Position numbers and translations under genes: made by a program
Part shown: positions 39,086 through 51,750 of the stretch, one piece after another
How positions within the stretch are numbered: position 1 is the stretch's first letter
Layout of the letters: each line of letters starts with the position of its first letter
The notes under the pieces: model-generated
What the model saw: only the letters and a program-made list of their open reading frames with translations
Told to the model about the DNA's origin: nothing
Databases searched by the model: none
Assembly (NCBI RefSeq): GCF_907164915.1
Contig: NW_025919167.1
Span: 1-64,000, forward strand
Direction: 5' to 3'
From: Impatiens glandulifera
Lineage: Eukaryota > Streptophyta > Magnoliopsida > Ericales > Balsaminaceae
DNA length: 64,000 bases

Positions 39086-39790
39086 TTAGGGATGGCAACG
39101 AGTAACGTATCCGTCGAATAGTGAAGTACCCATTCCCGAACCCGTTGACTCCGAACCCAAATCCGACGGGTATCTCCACTTTTATCCCTATCCCCGATCT
39201 CCGATCTCCGATCTCCGACAGGCACCTCGATTAAAAAACTAATTATGAGATTATAAAGTTTAAAAAAAAAAAAAATAATTTTAAAATTAGTAATATCAAA
39301 ATATTAAAAATACAAATAAAAACATTATTTACTTACATACTTATTTGGTAGAGATTTTGAAGAAGATAAATTAGAATGAAAAATAAAATAAAATAAAAGT
39401 TAAAAAAATGTTAAAAATTGAATACGAAAAACTACGAGAAGTTTTAATATTTTCTTGGTAATATAATTTTTTTTAAGATGAAGTGAAGTGTATTTATGAT
39501 GATATTTGGAGTGAAGTCTAACTTAAATGATTATTTTTTAGGTATTTGTAATGAGGTAGAATTTGAATAGTCATATTAAGTTTTAATAAAAAAATATACT
39601 ATTAATATTAAAAAAGTCGGGTGTCGGTCATCAAAAAGGTTTGGGTTTCGCACACTCCACGTTCCCGTACTCGATTGGGTACCTTCTCCCCTCTCCATGT
39701 CCGGCTCCGACCCAAACTCAATTTAAAATATCCAAACCCGACTATCGGGTACCCACGGGTATCAAGCATACGAGAATCCATTATCATCCT
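39086..39790. mobile_element. MITE, probably Mutator-like, with 9-bp target-site duplication
   Basis: TAGTTATTA occurs on both sides (39,077-39,085 and 39,791-39,799). The ends are imperfect inverted repeats, left TTAGGGATGGCAACGAG and right complement AGGATGATAATGG. Interior words CCCGAACCC, GGGTATC and three CGATCTC copies occur near the ends; the middle is AT-rich and non-coding. A 9-bp duplication points to the Mutator superfamily. A related fragment lies near 4540-4670. Confidence 0.7.
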
Positions 39791-39799
39791 TAGTTATTA

Positions 39800-41338
39800 T
39801 AGTGACATCATGTTCTTTTTTATTATGACATTGCCAAGAGCATGTGGACTCTTCTGTAGAACCTCTTTCAATTTCAATGAAAATACACCACTAAAAGTTG
39901 ACTAGGTCAAATGGATTAAATTGAGTTCTAGCAATAAAATTGTGAACGACTAAAAATCAATTCTTCATAACGTGGTGCACAATCTAAAAAAAAGAAATAA
40001 AAGAGTTTTCGAAGGGAAAAATTATGGATACGAATGTCTCAAAAGATTTATGTTACACGTGTTCGTTTCAATTCAAAAAAGAGGGGCTTGTCCGAGATGA
40101 AATTTTTTCGATTTGATTGACATTTAAAATTCTTAAGTTGTTTTTTCTCTTTATTGTTTTGTCTTTTTCTTTACATTTTATAATGATTGAACGCAGTTTG
40201 CACTATTTTTTAATAAAATTGACATTAAAAAAAAATGTTGTTCTTTCGTATAACAAGTTTATGCGTAACTAGATTCAATGTAAATCGACTTAATACATTC
40301 TATTTGAATTAATCACCCGATAAAATGTTTAAATTAATCAATGAAATCAATTATAATTCTTTGCATTTTACATGTAATGATATAATATTTTTTTTTAACT
40401 TAGAAAACTTCCACAGCCCCTCTCTTAATGTTCTCAATTCTTGAATAATCCATAACTTTATTACATGAAAATTAATAATGATATAATGTATTTTTTTTTT
40501 TTAACTTAGAAAACTTCCACAGTCCCTCTCTTAATGTTCTCAATTCTTGATAATCCATAACTTTATTACATGAAAATTAATAATGATTTATTATTAAATA
40601 ATCCAATATAAATTATATATTAACATTAAAAAATATTTTAATTTAATCAAAATCATCCCGAACCAAACAACTTCTACTCGAAATACTAGGCAACGTTAAT
40701 TTATTTTAATTGTTTGTCAGTAATATATTTAAAGCAACAATATCCCTTTCTGTACAAATTATACCAAAAAAGGTACAAATTTGTACCTATCCTTACCCCT
40801 ATAAAACGTGTCTACTTTCTTTCAATTTTAACATTTAGGTTCCCATTAAACTATTTTAAGTAACACATTTTTAAAGCATGTCATGTCCTTATTTTTTCTT
40901 TTAAAGTAAAAGTTTTCATTAATCATCTAGTGGAACTCAACTTTTGAAATTATGTTTTTTAATAAATTGTTCATTAAGAAGAGCTAATGAATGAATTTGG
41001 TTACACATACTTATCCTTATCAAACAAAGTGAGATTTAATAGTTTATTGAAACATTCGGAATAAATAAATAAATATATTATATCTCAAAAATAAATTTGA
41101 TCACTTAATAATTAATTAATGTATTTATATGTGTATAATGTATTTTATGTTAAATTGTTAATTAACATACTAACTTTAAGAATATATTAACTTAATTTCT
41201 ATTTATTATTAAAGTCATTTAAGGTAGAATATTTTTTCTTAGATATTTAACCAAATAGAATCTTGTATTTATTCACATACAATCTTTATCAACATTTCTC
41301 CTCTTAAACTCGATTATCACATCATCAAATACAAAAGA
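39800..41338. other. Intergenic DNA and upstream region of the zinc-finger gene
   Basis: A 107-bp tandem duplication occupies about 40,372-40,590 (both units contain AACTTAGAAAACTTCCACAG and TAATGTTCTCAATTCTTGA). The remainder is AT-rich without recognised genes. Confidence 0.6.
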
Positions 41339-41857
41339 ATGGCGAGTTCAGGCAACAACTCTTTTAACCATTCTCTGCGTAACCCGAAGTCACCTCCAAC
41401 CAATTCCTCTAGTAGAAATGGCGGTTGGTCTTCTAGATCAGGTAGAGTCGCTAATGTTCCAACTCAAGTCCTGAGGCCTCACTACGTCCCAAATGGAGGA
41501 GGCTTTTCAAATGGTGCTGAGAGGAAGAGGAGACACGGGGTCGATCTTGGACCAGGGCCTTCTATACCACCTCAACAACGGGTAGCAGCACCCCAACGGG
41601 TGGGGGCATTTCCATGTGCCTTATGTGACATGAGTTTTGACACTGATAAGAGTCTTGCAGGTCATATGAGGATGCATCCAGACAGACCGTGGCGTGGAAT
41701 GCATCCACCCCCGGTGTTTACTAGAGAAGAATTCGCGGATGTTTTGCATCTACTTAATCCAGAAGAAGACGACAATGAGGATAACAACAATGGTGATAAG
41801 ATTAATTTGAATTTACCCGATTTGAATGAAACTCCATCCTTGTCTGGATCGGAATGA
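41339..41857 (+). CDS. Single C2H2 zinc-finger protein with C-terminal EAR repression motif
   Basis: An intronless 172-residue frame. One C2H2 finger has C93, C96, H109 and H113 (C-x2-C-x12-H-x3-H). Its helix reads KSLAGHMRMH rather than the plant-typical QALGGH. A basic ERKRRH at 61-66 may act as a nuclear signal. The C-terminus carries INLNLPDLNETP (155-166), containing both LxLxL-like and DLNxxP forms of the EAR motif, which recruits TOPLESS corepressors. The N-terminal 60 residues are Ser/Asn/Pro-rich and disordered-looking. The likely role is a DNA-binding repressor; targets and subfamily are unknown. The ATG is the first in frame and the leader upstream is AT-rich. Confidence 0.85.
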   Translation: MASSGNNSFNHSLRNPKSPPTNSSSRNGGWSSRSGRVANVPTQVLRPHYVPNGGGFSNGAERKRRHGVDLGPGPSIPPQQRVAAPQRVGAFPCALCDMSFDTDKSLAGHMRMHPDRPWRGMHPPPVFTREEFADVLHLLNPEEDDNEDNNNGDKINLNLPDLNETPSLSGSE

Positions 41858-43769
41858 AATAAAAGTTTAAGAAATTATTTATCCTTTGCAATTGAAATGT
41901 ACTATTATTTTGAGAAAATGGGCTATTATTAATGTTTTTTATTATATTAAATATTAATTAATGGATAAAAATTTATATTTGTTTAAAAAAACCATTCTAG
42001 TTAATTAAAAAAAAAACACTGTACACATGATAAGTAATATGCACACAAAAGAGATTTGAATAAAAACTAAATACAAATGGGTAAAAACAATCTAAATAAA
42101 ATAAAATTACACAAGTAGATTTATCATTTATTTTACTATTTTAATGTAAGACAAACTATTAAGAGGAACTGAAAATAAAATAAATTAAAAAGTTATATAG
42201 TGATTTATTACGATAATATATATATAGTCATATTTATTATAATTATTATCTTATATTTATTATATATGTTAAAAATATTATCATAATATTAAAAACAAAA
42301 TTATAATAATATTATAAAAATATTTTCTAACATATATAATAAATATTATATAAGAATATGAACTACCCACAATTTTGATGAATTCAAATTTATTTTTTAC
42401 AATTTTTTTTTTGTTAAAAATCAAAACTAATAATTTGGGTTAGAAAAAAAATTGATCAATTTTTTTTTTAAACTTGATTTAAAACTTTATCAAAAAGTTG
42501 CATTTGTTTATAATTTTGTGATAACCCATAATATTGAAACACACATGAGTTTGTAATTGTGATGATGATAAAATATAATTTTTTAAATAATCTCAAATTT
42601 AACTCAATAATTGAGCAGTTTTGTTTATACTTGTAAGAATTTATATATTATAATATTTTTGTTTATTTTATTTTGAACAAAGTTCATATTTTGTTAATAT
42701 TATTAACATTACATTAATTTATTAATTTTCTTTAGTTAAAGTAATAAACTAATATAAATAAGGCATTTATATATTTTTGGTATAATAATATAAATATTTA
42801 ATTTATTAGTCTCTATATAGAATTTTAATTATCATTTTTCTTTTTTGTTTTAGGGAACATTTTTGTGTATATGCTTTAAGTCTATTTTGGACAAATATTA
42901 CCATGACAGCATAATTTGCTTTTCCAACTTGCAGGACTAACTTTATTTCCTTTTATATCCTATAGAATATTATAATAATCCGGATATTAAATTAATGTTA
43001 TTTATTTATTTTTCTGAGTAAATATATTTTATTTTTAAGTTATTGTTTTTGGTTTATTTTAATTATATTATTATTATTTAAATCAATATTGATTTAAAAG
43101 AGGTGAAACTGCTTTATTTTAAATTAAAATTGTCCTATGTTTAATTTTTTTTAATTTCATTTCATTAAAATAAAATAAAAAATTTAATTTTATAAGAGAT
43201 CTTTATTGTAGAAATAATAATTTTTTAAGTTAAATTATTATTCTTTTTTATATTTAATATTAAGATTTTATAAAAAGTAAAGTAGAAATAATTTTATATT
43301 TTAATTAATGAAATAAATAATTTAATTGTTGAAGAAATAAATAATATAATATGATATTAGTATTTAGATTAAATCAAATAATCACATCTCAAACAAGCTC
43401 TTAGAAAATATTAACTTAATTAAAAATAATTATTTTTCTAGTTTATGTTTTTTTTTGTTTAATCATTTCCTATAACACGTTTTTTTTTTGAATTTTTTGC
43501 CTTTTATATTTTTTCGATTCGATTTTTACATAGATTCGACTCACTGAGAAACTTACCTAATCAAACAAAATAAAAAAGAGAAGTTCGGCATTTTATATTG
43601 TTAAGCTCATCTTACTGACGCTAAAAAATACATTTACCAACACATAATAGTGACGCAAAATGTTAGTCACTAAATAAAACATCACAACAAGTGCAAAAGC
43701 CTAGTAAAGCATGCATAATATTATTTTACCAATTTACCAAGAATCAACTATCATTTAATTATCATTTAA
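41858..43769. other. AT-rich intergenic DNA
   Basis: Very AT-rich with no gene recognised. Near 43,610-43,690 short TGACGCTAAAAA and AGTGACGCAAAA words resemble the subterminal repeats of the CACTA element at 52.5 kb and may be a relic. Confidence 0.45.
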
Positions 43770-46085
43770 TGAAAATTGGCATTAAATTACAATTCAATTC
43801 TTATGTTTGGAAACATTATAAAATTGTAATTCAATTCCAATTCTTTTGTTTGGGAAAATGATATAATTGTAATTCAATTCCAATTCCTATGTTTGTAAAA
43901 TAAAATATGGGTTCAAAATGTTAACTTCTTAAATATGTTTTCACGTTTAATACGTTTTTGTCATGTTTAACACATTTAACACGTTTTTGATATTTTTAAC
44001 ACGTTTAACACGTTTTTGATATTTTTAACACGTTTAACACGTTTTTTTACACGTTTAACACGTTTTTGACACGTTTAAACACGTTTTTGACATATTTAAC
44101 ATGTTTTCACACTTAAAACACATTTTCACACGTTTAATATGTTTTTCACGTTTTTGGTATATTTAACACGTTTTTGAAATTTTTTAATACGTTTAACATG
44201 TTTTTCATACGTTTTGACAAGTTTAACACGTTTTTCACGTTTTTGGCACGTTTTTGACATGTTTAACACGTTTTTCACACGTTTAACATATTTTTCACGT
44301 TTTTGCACGTTAAACACGTTTTTGATATGTTTAACATGTTTTACATATTTTTGACACGTTTAACACGTTTTTCACGTTATGGCACGTTTAACACGTTTTC
44401 ACACGTTTTTCACGTTTAACACGTTTTTCACACGTTTTTCACGTTTAACATGTTTTTGACATTTTTAATACGTTTAACATGTTTTTCACACGTTTTGATA
44501 AGATTAACACAATTTTCACGTTTTTGGCACGTTTAACACGTTTTTGACATGTTTAACACATTTAACATGTTTTTCACACGTTTGACACGTTTAACACGTT
44601 TAACACATTTTGGCACGTTTTACACATTTTTGGCATGTTTAACACTTTTTAACATCTTTAACACGTTTTTGGTATGTTTAATACATTTTGACAAGTTTAA
44701 CATATTTTTGGCACGTTTAACACGTTTTTGACATGTTTAACACATTTTAAACATGTCAAAAGTGTGTTTAACGGGCCAAAATGTATTAAACATGTCAAAA
44801 TGTGGTAAATGTGCAAAAATTTATCAAACTTGTTAAACGTGCCAAAAATGTGTTAAACATACTAAAATGTGTTAAACGTGCCAAAAACGTGAAAACGTGT
44901 TAAACGTGTCAAAAACGTGTCAAAAAATGTGTTTAACGTGCCAAAAATATGATAAACGTGTTTAATGTGTTAAAAACGTGTTAAACGTGTCAAAAACGTA
45001 AAAACATGTTAAACATATCAAAAATGTGTTAAACGTGCCAAATAAGTAAAAAACTTGTTAAACGTGCCAAAACGTGTCAAAAATGTGTTAAAAATGTGTC
45101 AAAAACGTAAAAACATGTGAAATGTGTCAACAACATGTTAAACGTGTTTAATGTGTTAATAACGTTTTAAACGTGTTTAATGTGTTAATAACGTTTTAAA
45201 CGTGTTAAAAATATGAAAACGTGTCAAAAATGTGTTAAACGTGCCAAATATGTGAAAATTTATTAAATGTGCCAAAACGTGAAAAACGTGTTAAACATGT
45301 CAAAAATGTGGTAAGCGTGTTAAAAACGTGTTAAACTTGCCAAAAATATGATAAACGTGTTTAATGTGTTAAAAATGTATTAAATGTGTCAAAAACGTGA
45401 AAACGTGTCAAAAACGTGTTAAAAACGTGTTCAATGTGCCAAATATGTGAAAAACTTGTTAAAAGTGCCAAAACGTGCAAAATGTGCCAAAATATGAAAA
45501 ACGTGTCAAAAACCTATTAAACGTGTTAAAAACGTGAAAATCGTGTTAAATGTGTCAAAATCGTGTTAAATGTGTCAAAAACATGATAAACATGTTTAAT
45601 GTATTAAAAATGTGTTAAATGTGTCAAAAACGTGAAAACGTGTCAAAAACGTGTCAAAATGTGAAAAACTTGTTAAACGTGTCAGACGTGCAAAATGTGC
45701 CAAAATGTGAAAAATGTTTTAAACGTTTTAAAAATGTGTTTAAAACGTGAAAATCGTGTTAAACGTGTCAAAAACGTGTTAAACGTGTTAAATGTGCCAA
45801 AAACGCATTAAACGTGCCAAAAACGTGTTAAAAACGTGTTAAACGTGTTAAACGTGTGAAAAACGTGTTAAACATATGAAAAACGTGTTAATTTGGAATT
45901 ACAATTCTGACCTAAAAAGATTGGAATTGAGAACTCTCAAATTACACTATATTAAATTTCATTGGAATTTTAATTCCAATTCTAATTCTTAATATTAAAG
46001 TGTCTAACAAACATAAAAATTAGAATTGGACCCTTCACTTTCAATTCCAATACCAATTTCAGGGTTATCAAACACACCTTTATAG
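43770..46085. mobile_element. Foldback-like element: giant inverted array of ACGT-containing repeats
   Basis: From about 43,940 to 44,745 the plus strand is almost entirely variants of (A)ACACGTTTAACACGTTTTTG. From about 44,750 to 45,895 it is the complementary form, variants of AAACGTGTTAAACGTGTCAA. The two arms could fold into a hairpin of roughly 2 kb with the turn near 44,745. Outer flanks carry inverted AATTGGAATTGAAT-type words (43,770-43,890 and 45,890-46,060), and the right end reads complement GGTGTGTTTGATAACCCTG, like a transposon terminus. No protein is encoded; frames inside are repeat artefacts. Repeat-built inverted arms are the hallmark of foldback elements. The left boundary is not certain. 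Confidence 0.75.
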
Positions 46086-46734
46086 AATTCTCCTTTGCTA
46101 TTCCATCAAAATTGTGGAAAATTGAGGTAGTAAAGTTTCTTAAAACATTTATTTACTCGTACGTAATTAATTAGTTATATATCTTTACCATTTTAACTTA
46201 TGATAGTAACAAACCTATACAACATACAATTTAACCTATACTAATGTAACCTAAAACTTGATACTCCATATGGTAACCTTAACTTAGCTATAAACTCATG
46301 TAATTTAAAATTATACTTTTGAATTTAATTTTGAAATAAAACTTGAAATGATCTAATACAGAATGTAAATGACAATAAGGTAATCTTTGCATGTGAAAAA
46401 AATGGTGTACTTCTCTTTCAAAATCATATGTATTCAAAACACTCATTTTAGATTTTTATTTAACGATTCTTCATCTATTATATATAATCTACTTTTAGGG
46501 CATAAAAGATTGTATACTACTCTATGGAAGTTTGAATCTGAACCGTGCATAAACCTAGTGAAAATTCTCACTATTAGCACCAAACCAAAATTTCTTAACT
46601 ATATAAACAGTAACATAATAGCGTCGCTAAAAATAAATCATAAAGCGTCGGAAAATGTATTTAATTTTTTTTAACAAATTTTAGTTTATATAATTCAAAA
46701 AATATATCTTAAATAACTATATCAATTTTTTTCA
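46086..46734. other. Duplicated 3' flank of the CLASSY copies, with CACTA-like scraps
   Basis: Bases 46,465-46,610 match 57,655-57,795, and 46,625-46,735 match 57,795-57,945. Both carry GCGTCG(C)TAAAA words typical of the local CACTA ends. This shows that the CLASSY fragment that follows was duplicated together with its downstream flank. No gene lies here. Confidence 0.65.
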
Positions 46735-47226
46735 CACTGAACCAACTCCACCAAGATCTTATCTTCCCCATTAGTACCCATCAAAGGTGTCTAGCTAATA
46801 TTAGTATTACTAGTATAGTTTGTAGAAGAAAACACTAAATTGGATAAACTGTTCTTATGAGTTTGACGATCATACTTAGTGCTTTCAGCTTCATCAGAAA
46901 CGGGATGATAAGTGTGACAAATTTCTTCTTCCCAACGCGTTAAGTATCCCGCGTTAAGTATCCCGCCTGGGGAGTATGTTCGCAAGAATGAAACTCAAAG
47001 GAATTCTATTTGCACAACTAATGGCCTGTCTTTCAACCGAAGGATTCCAAACCACATTCAACAATACAACTCTCGAAGCCACGACCAAACTCATACCCTC
47101 CGAACAAGCCTTGGTTGAGGCTAACATCACTTTAACCACACTATCCGAATTGTTGAATGAACGTATCGAGATTTGATGAAGCTTTGTGTCTTTTTCTCCA
47201 TCCATATACAACATTTCATTACCTTC
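46735..47226 (-). pseudogene. CLASSY 3' fragment (helicase C-terminal part), broken
   Basis: Matches the last exon of the CLASSY copies in the segment from LYMDG-KDTKL through STKACSEG, VVLLNVVWNPSVERQAIS and AESTKYD to the region of the family C-terminus. About 60 bp of filler (46,926-46,985), including a doubled GTTAAGTATCCCGC, interrupts the motif VI region. Frames shift and end early, and key motif changes are visible (for example SCANRI in place of SRAYRIGQ). The 5' side ends abruptly at the LTR of the adjacent gypsy element at 47,227. It is non-functional. Confidence 0.9.
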
Positions 47227-47632
47227 TATAATAGATAGTTTAAGATTATGGCAGTACATTAGTAACGATAGACAAGTTGAGAGTTTAGACGAGTAAAGAA
47301 TAATAAATCGATTATAGGTCATGCAATCTAATAGAAGAGATTATATTTGAATATATGAGAGATTATAGTAAGAGTGGAGAGAATAGAAATTAACCTGAAG
47401 AGTTAACAAATTCATCAGTCTTTTTCATTCCTATTTAATTGGTATTGAAGTGACTTATGGCTTAATTGTTATTTCTGCCTCTGAATCAGTTCCTCTTCTA
47501 CTAATTATGTTATTAAAACTTCTTTCGTCTTACCAGTAACTATAACATGCTGACACAGTTTATTTAAAAATTTGTTTACAGAACATACTGATTTCCTTAA
47601 CAATTCGTCGACTTATTGAGAGTTAGAAAACA
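47227..47632 (-). repeat. 3' LTR of the minus-strand gypsy element
   Basis: Aligns with the split 5' LTR. On the minus strand it begins TGTTTTCTAACTCTCAATAA. Its other end stops a dozen bases short of the 5' LTR end, abutting the CLASSY fragment. No clean target duplication is seen, so a deletion may have removed the junction. Confidence 0.8.
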
Positions 47633-47816
47633 TAACCTTAAAATTCTCTTATATCATTAGCCTCTCCATAAACACTTGTTCACCATGGACAAACTAATTG
47701 AGAAAAGCTCTCTATTAACACAAACTCATGGTACTTTGTCATCAACCACAATTTCTCTTCTCAGCTAGCATCATCATCGGAAGCGTCATACCATCTGATA
47801 AAAAAAATTTCCAATA

Positions 47817-50800
47817 CTAAACAATTCTCTCATCTAGAATTTCCATTGGTTCTATAATGTTGTGCTCTTGTAGAATAGAAATATGAGGATGGACTATCGC
47901 ATTCCCCATATTTTTCTCGAGTTGAGACACATGAATGACATTGTGCATCTTTGTTGTAGATGAAATATCAATCTTGTAAGCCACCTTCCCTATTCGTTCC
48001 ACCACTCAAAAATGTCAATAGAACTTATGATCGAGTTTATGCATCTTTTCTCTCATCGAAGACTGTCGGTACAATTGTAATTTTACAAAATACCCAATCC
48101 ACCACTTGGTAAATACAATATATCATTTTTAGTTTGATTGTTGCTTCATCTAGTGTGAGCACGTTGAAAATGAAACTTCAAAAGTTTTAGTGCCTCTTCC
48201 CTTACCATCAAACTGCGGTCAACTGCCTCAATCCTTGAATCTCCTATTAAGTATGGTGATTAATTGATGGAGGTTGACTATACAAAATTCATATGGTGAA
48301 GATAAAGTTGTCGAGTGAAAGTTGATATTATACCACCATGCAACTAAAGAAAACCACTTCATCCATGACTTAGGATTTTAACTTGTCATACATCGCAAAT
48401 AAGTTTTCAGGTTTCTATTAACCACTTTTGTCTTACCATCCGTTTGTGGATGATACGCCAAGACACCGCCTTTTCAATACCCTGCAATTTATACAATTCT
48501 TTCAAAAAATTACTCACAAAGATCTTATCCCCGTCACTTACAATGGTCAACGTTATTCCATGTAAACGAAATATATTATTCATGAACACTTGAACAATAG
48601 CACTGGTAGAAAAATGGTGTTTCAACCCAACAAAATAAACCATCTTTGAGAGTCTGTCCACCACTACAAATATGATAGAATATCTATTGGATTAAGGAAA
48701 CCCTTCAACGAAGTCCATGGAGTTATCACTCCAAATTATGTTGGTATAGCCAAATGTTGCTTCAACCCCTTATACCCTTGATTTTCTCATTTCTGTTGTT
48801 GACAAACCACACAAGTTTCCACAGATTCTCTAACATTCCTTTCCATTCCATTCCAAAAATAAGTTTGACGTAATTTCTGATATGTGACCATTACTCCTGA
48901 ATGTCCCTTAATACTGAATTATGCATTGTTGAAATAACATAAGTTCTCAAATCTGTATCACAACCCACTACTAAATGTCCTTCTTTACGCATCTGCCCAT
49001 TGATTAAAGATAACCCTCTTACCAAAATAGATCTGTCCCAAAATTCAAAATGATTTTCTTCAAATTCAAATCTTGATTCCATGATTTCTCAATTATTTTC
49101 ATTAAAATTGATTAAAATCCTGATATGCCTGAGCAAGATCCTTCTACTAAAATTATCAATAATGCATTTATTACCATATTCTCCTTACCCTTCTTATATT
49201 TTATTGAAAACTCGGATGCCATTCATTTGTATAACCACTTCTCTTGGCTCGGGTGTTTAATTTTTTGTTACAATAGATATTTAAGAGATTGATGATCAAT
49301 TTTAATCATAACTGACTTAAAATGCAAGTAACTCTTCCATTTCTTAATCGCATGTAACATAACCAACATCTCTCGTTCATATGTGGATAAGGCTTGAGGT
49401 CTTGGCCCCAACCCATTTCTGATGAATGCAATATAATGTCCTTGATGTGTTAAAATTGATCACATCCTTATTTTACTTGCATCTGTTTCAATGACAATTT
49501 TTTTTCTTGAAATTTGGTAGCTTGAGTATTGGTAACATCATCATTACTCATTTCAGTTCATTAAAGGCATTTGTCACTGCCTTATTCCATTCAAACATGT
49601 ATTTTTTCAGTAACCCTGTCAATGGTACCACAATGGATCCATAATTTTGTATAAACCTTGTATAATATCATGTGAAAAACCCATCAATTGTTTGAGGTTA
49701 CTCTGTTGTGGCCATGATTTACTTGCTCTGATTTTAGACATGTCCACAACCACTCTCTTTTATAAAATTACATAGCCTAAGTAATAAATCTCCCGACAAG
49801 AAATTTCACATTTATAATAATTCAAAACTAATTGTTGTTGTCTTAATAATTAAAAACCAACCTTAAATGATCCACTTGTTCATTCAAATTCCTATGGTAG
49901 ATTAAGATATCATCAAAGAAGACTAAGAAAAACTTTCTTAGGTGAAGTTTCAAAATTTCATTCATCATCCTTTATTATGTCGAATTGACATTAGGTTAAC
50001 CTAAATGACATTACTTCAAATTTATAACGCCCCTTATAAGTTTTAAATAAAGTCTTATAAATATCATCTTCATTCATTCTCACTTGATGATAACATGAAC
50101 GTAGATTCAATTTTAAAAAATACAGCTACCATATAATTCGTTCATCAACTCTTCAATTAAAGGAATTGGAAATTTATCTTTAATGGTTACCTCATTTAAT
50201 CTTCATTAATCAATGCATAGTCTCCAGCTCTAGTAGTTCTTATTGACAAGTTCCATCGGGAATGAAAACAAACGGTAACTTTTTCTAATCACCGCCTCCA
50301 AAATTTTGTTTATCATAATTTCCATTTCATCCGTTTGAAGAGTAAAATATCTATAAGGTCTCAAATTGACGGTTTGCGCTCCTTCCTTCAAACAGATTCA
50401 GTGATCATAGCTTTTAGTCAGACTCCTTATAAGTCCCGAGAATGACGCCAAAAATGATAATAGTTCTGTATCATTGTTCTTTTGACTTTTTATAATCAAC
50501 ATATCAAACATTCGCTCATTTTCTAGTTCGTTTCTAAGGTTCTGCCCTCTAGCATTTCTACTTCCCTAGTAGTATTACCCTATAATTTCACCATTCTTCT
50601 CGACTGTTGGAATGTCATTACATACTTCTTACATTTCCAATTTAAGTTACCCAAAGTAGACAACCATTTTATTTCCAAAATGATGTAATATTTTGGTATG
50701 GAAAACAACCTTGTATTAACAATAAAATTCATACACCATGATGACCACATCAGACCCCGATATTCACTGTTACTCATTAATTGATGTCCGTTCGCAACTA

Positions 50801-51750
50801 TCACCAATAACGGTAGTATATGAGATTTAACAAACTCAATCCTACAAATTGTCTTGGGATTCATAAAATTATGTGTTCTACTTGAATCCACCAATACATA
50901 TATAATGTTTTTATCTAAACTACCTTTGACCTTCATTGTCACAAATGTTGTGGCCCCTTCTAAGTTTACTGTCAATACTTCTACTGTTATCTCTTCTACA
51001 AGTGACATAAATATAATCTCTTTGACTTCCATCTTCCAACAGTTTAATACTCATAACCACCAGCTCTGACTTACATCTATGACCGTATTCCCACATTTTT
51101 TTCAAAATAGAAACATTGATTCTTCTTCTTTTCTCATCTAGTGTCTTCTGGTCCAAATTAAACCTTCGAGAATTTGGATTAGTGACTACTTGTTTTGGCA
51201 ATGATCCATTATTAATAACATTAGTAGAAGTACTCGCACTTGATTGATTGTAGCCTCCTAAATAGTTATTTCTACTTCCAAATACATGTTGCTTAGGATT
51301 ATGCACTAGTGGACTCTCTTTATTTGCTAGGTAATCCTTTTGTACCAACAAATCACACACTACCTCCGATAATGACCATAGTTTTTGAATTATGCTTGGA
51401 TTTGCAATCTCCTCTTTTAGCGTTTAAATAACTTTTAATCGAGTATTCTTCCGTAAGTTGAGGTAACTTGTAAATGACATCCAACTACTTTTTACCACTC
51501 ATTAACTGATGTTGACTCCTTAAGACCTTTTCATTTGTTCAGCGGATTCCCTTTGGACTGAACTCTTTTAGTACCAACGTCTTTAACTCCAGCCATGTCA
51601 TAACTCTTCCCAGTATTTTGTATTGTAGATGTGAACTGAACCAACATCAAGCTCTCCCTTTCAAGTGTGCACAAACATATTTCAACTTTGATTCTTCCAA
51701 CGTATGATCCACTTGAAAAAATATCTCCACTTCGTATATCCAATCGTCTA
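47817..51750 (-). pseudogene. Gypsy gag-pol remnants
   Basis: Several separate open pieces survive. 51,743-51,531 and 51,360-50,920 are gag, ending near a degenerate zinc knuckle (YGHRCKSE). 51,032-50,580 covers a retropepsin-like VDSSRTHNF, where the active-site D-S/T-G has become D-S-S. 49,082-48,891 is integrase N-terminal side, 48,664-48,407 integrase core (DRLSKM...HG-T-TIVSDGD) and 48,005-47,817 the C-terminal YKIDISS...HNVIHVSQLEK. RT and RNase H lie in broken frames between. Confidence 0.8.

Noticed and set aside
44126..44731. Open frames within the ACGT-word array (repeated KRVK or FNTF patterns)
   Set aside because: They are low-complexity translations of the repeat unit on either strand.
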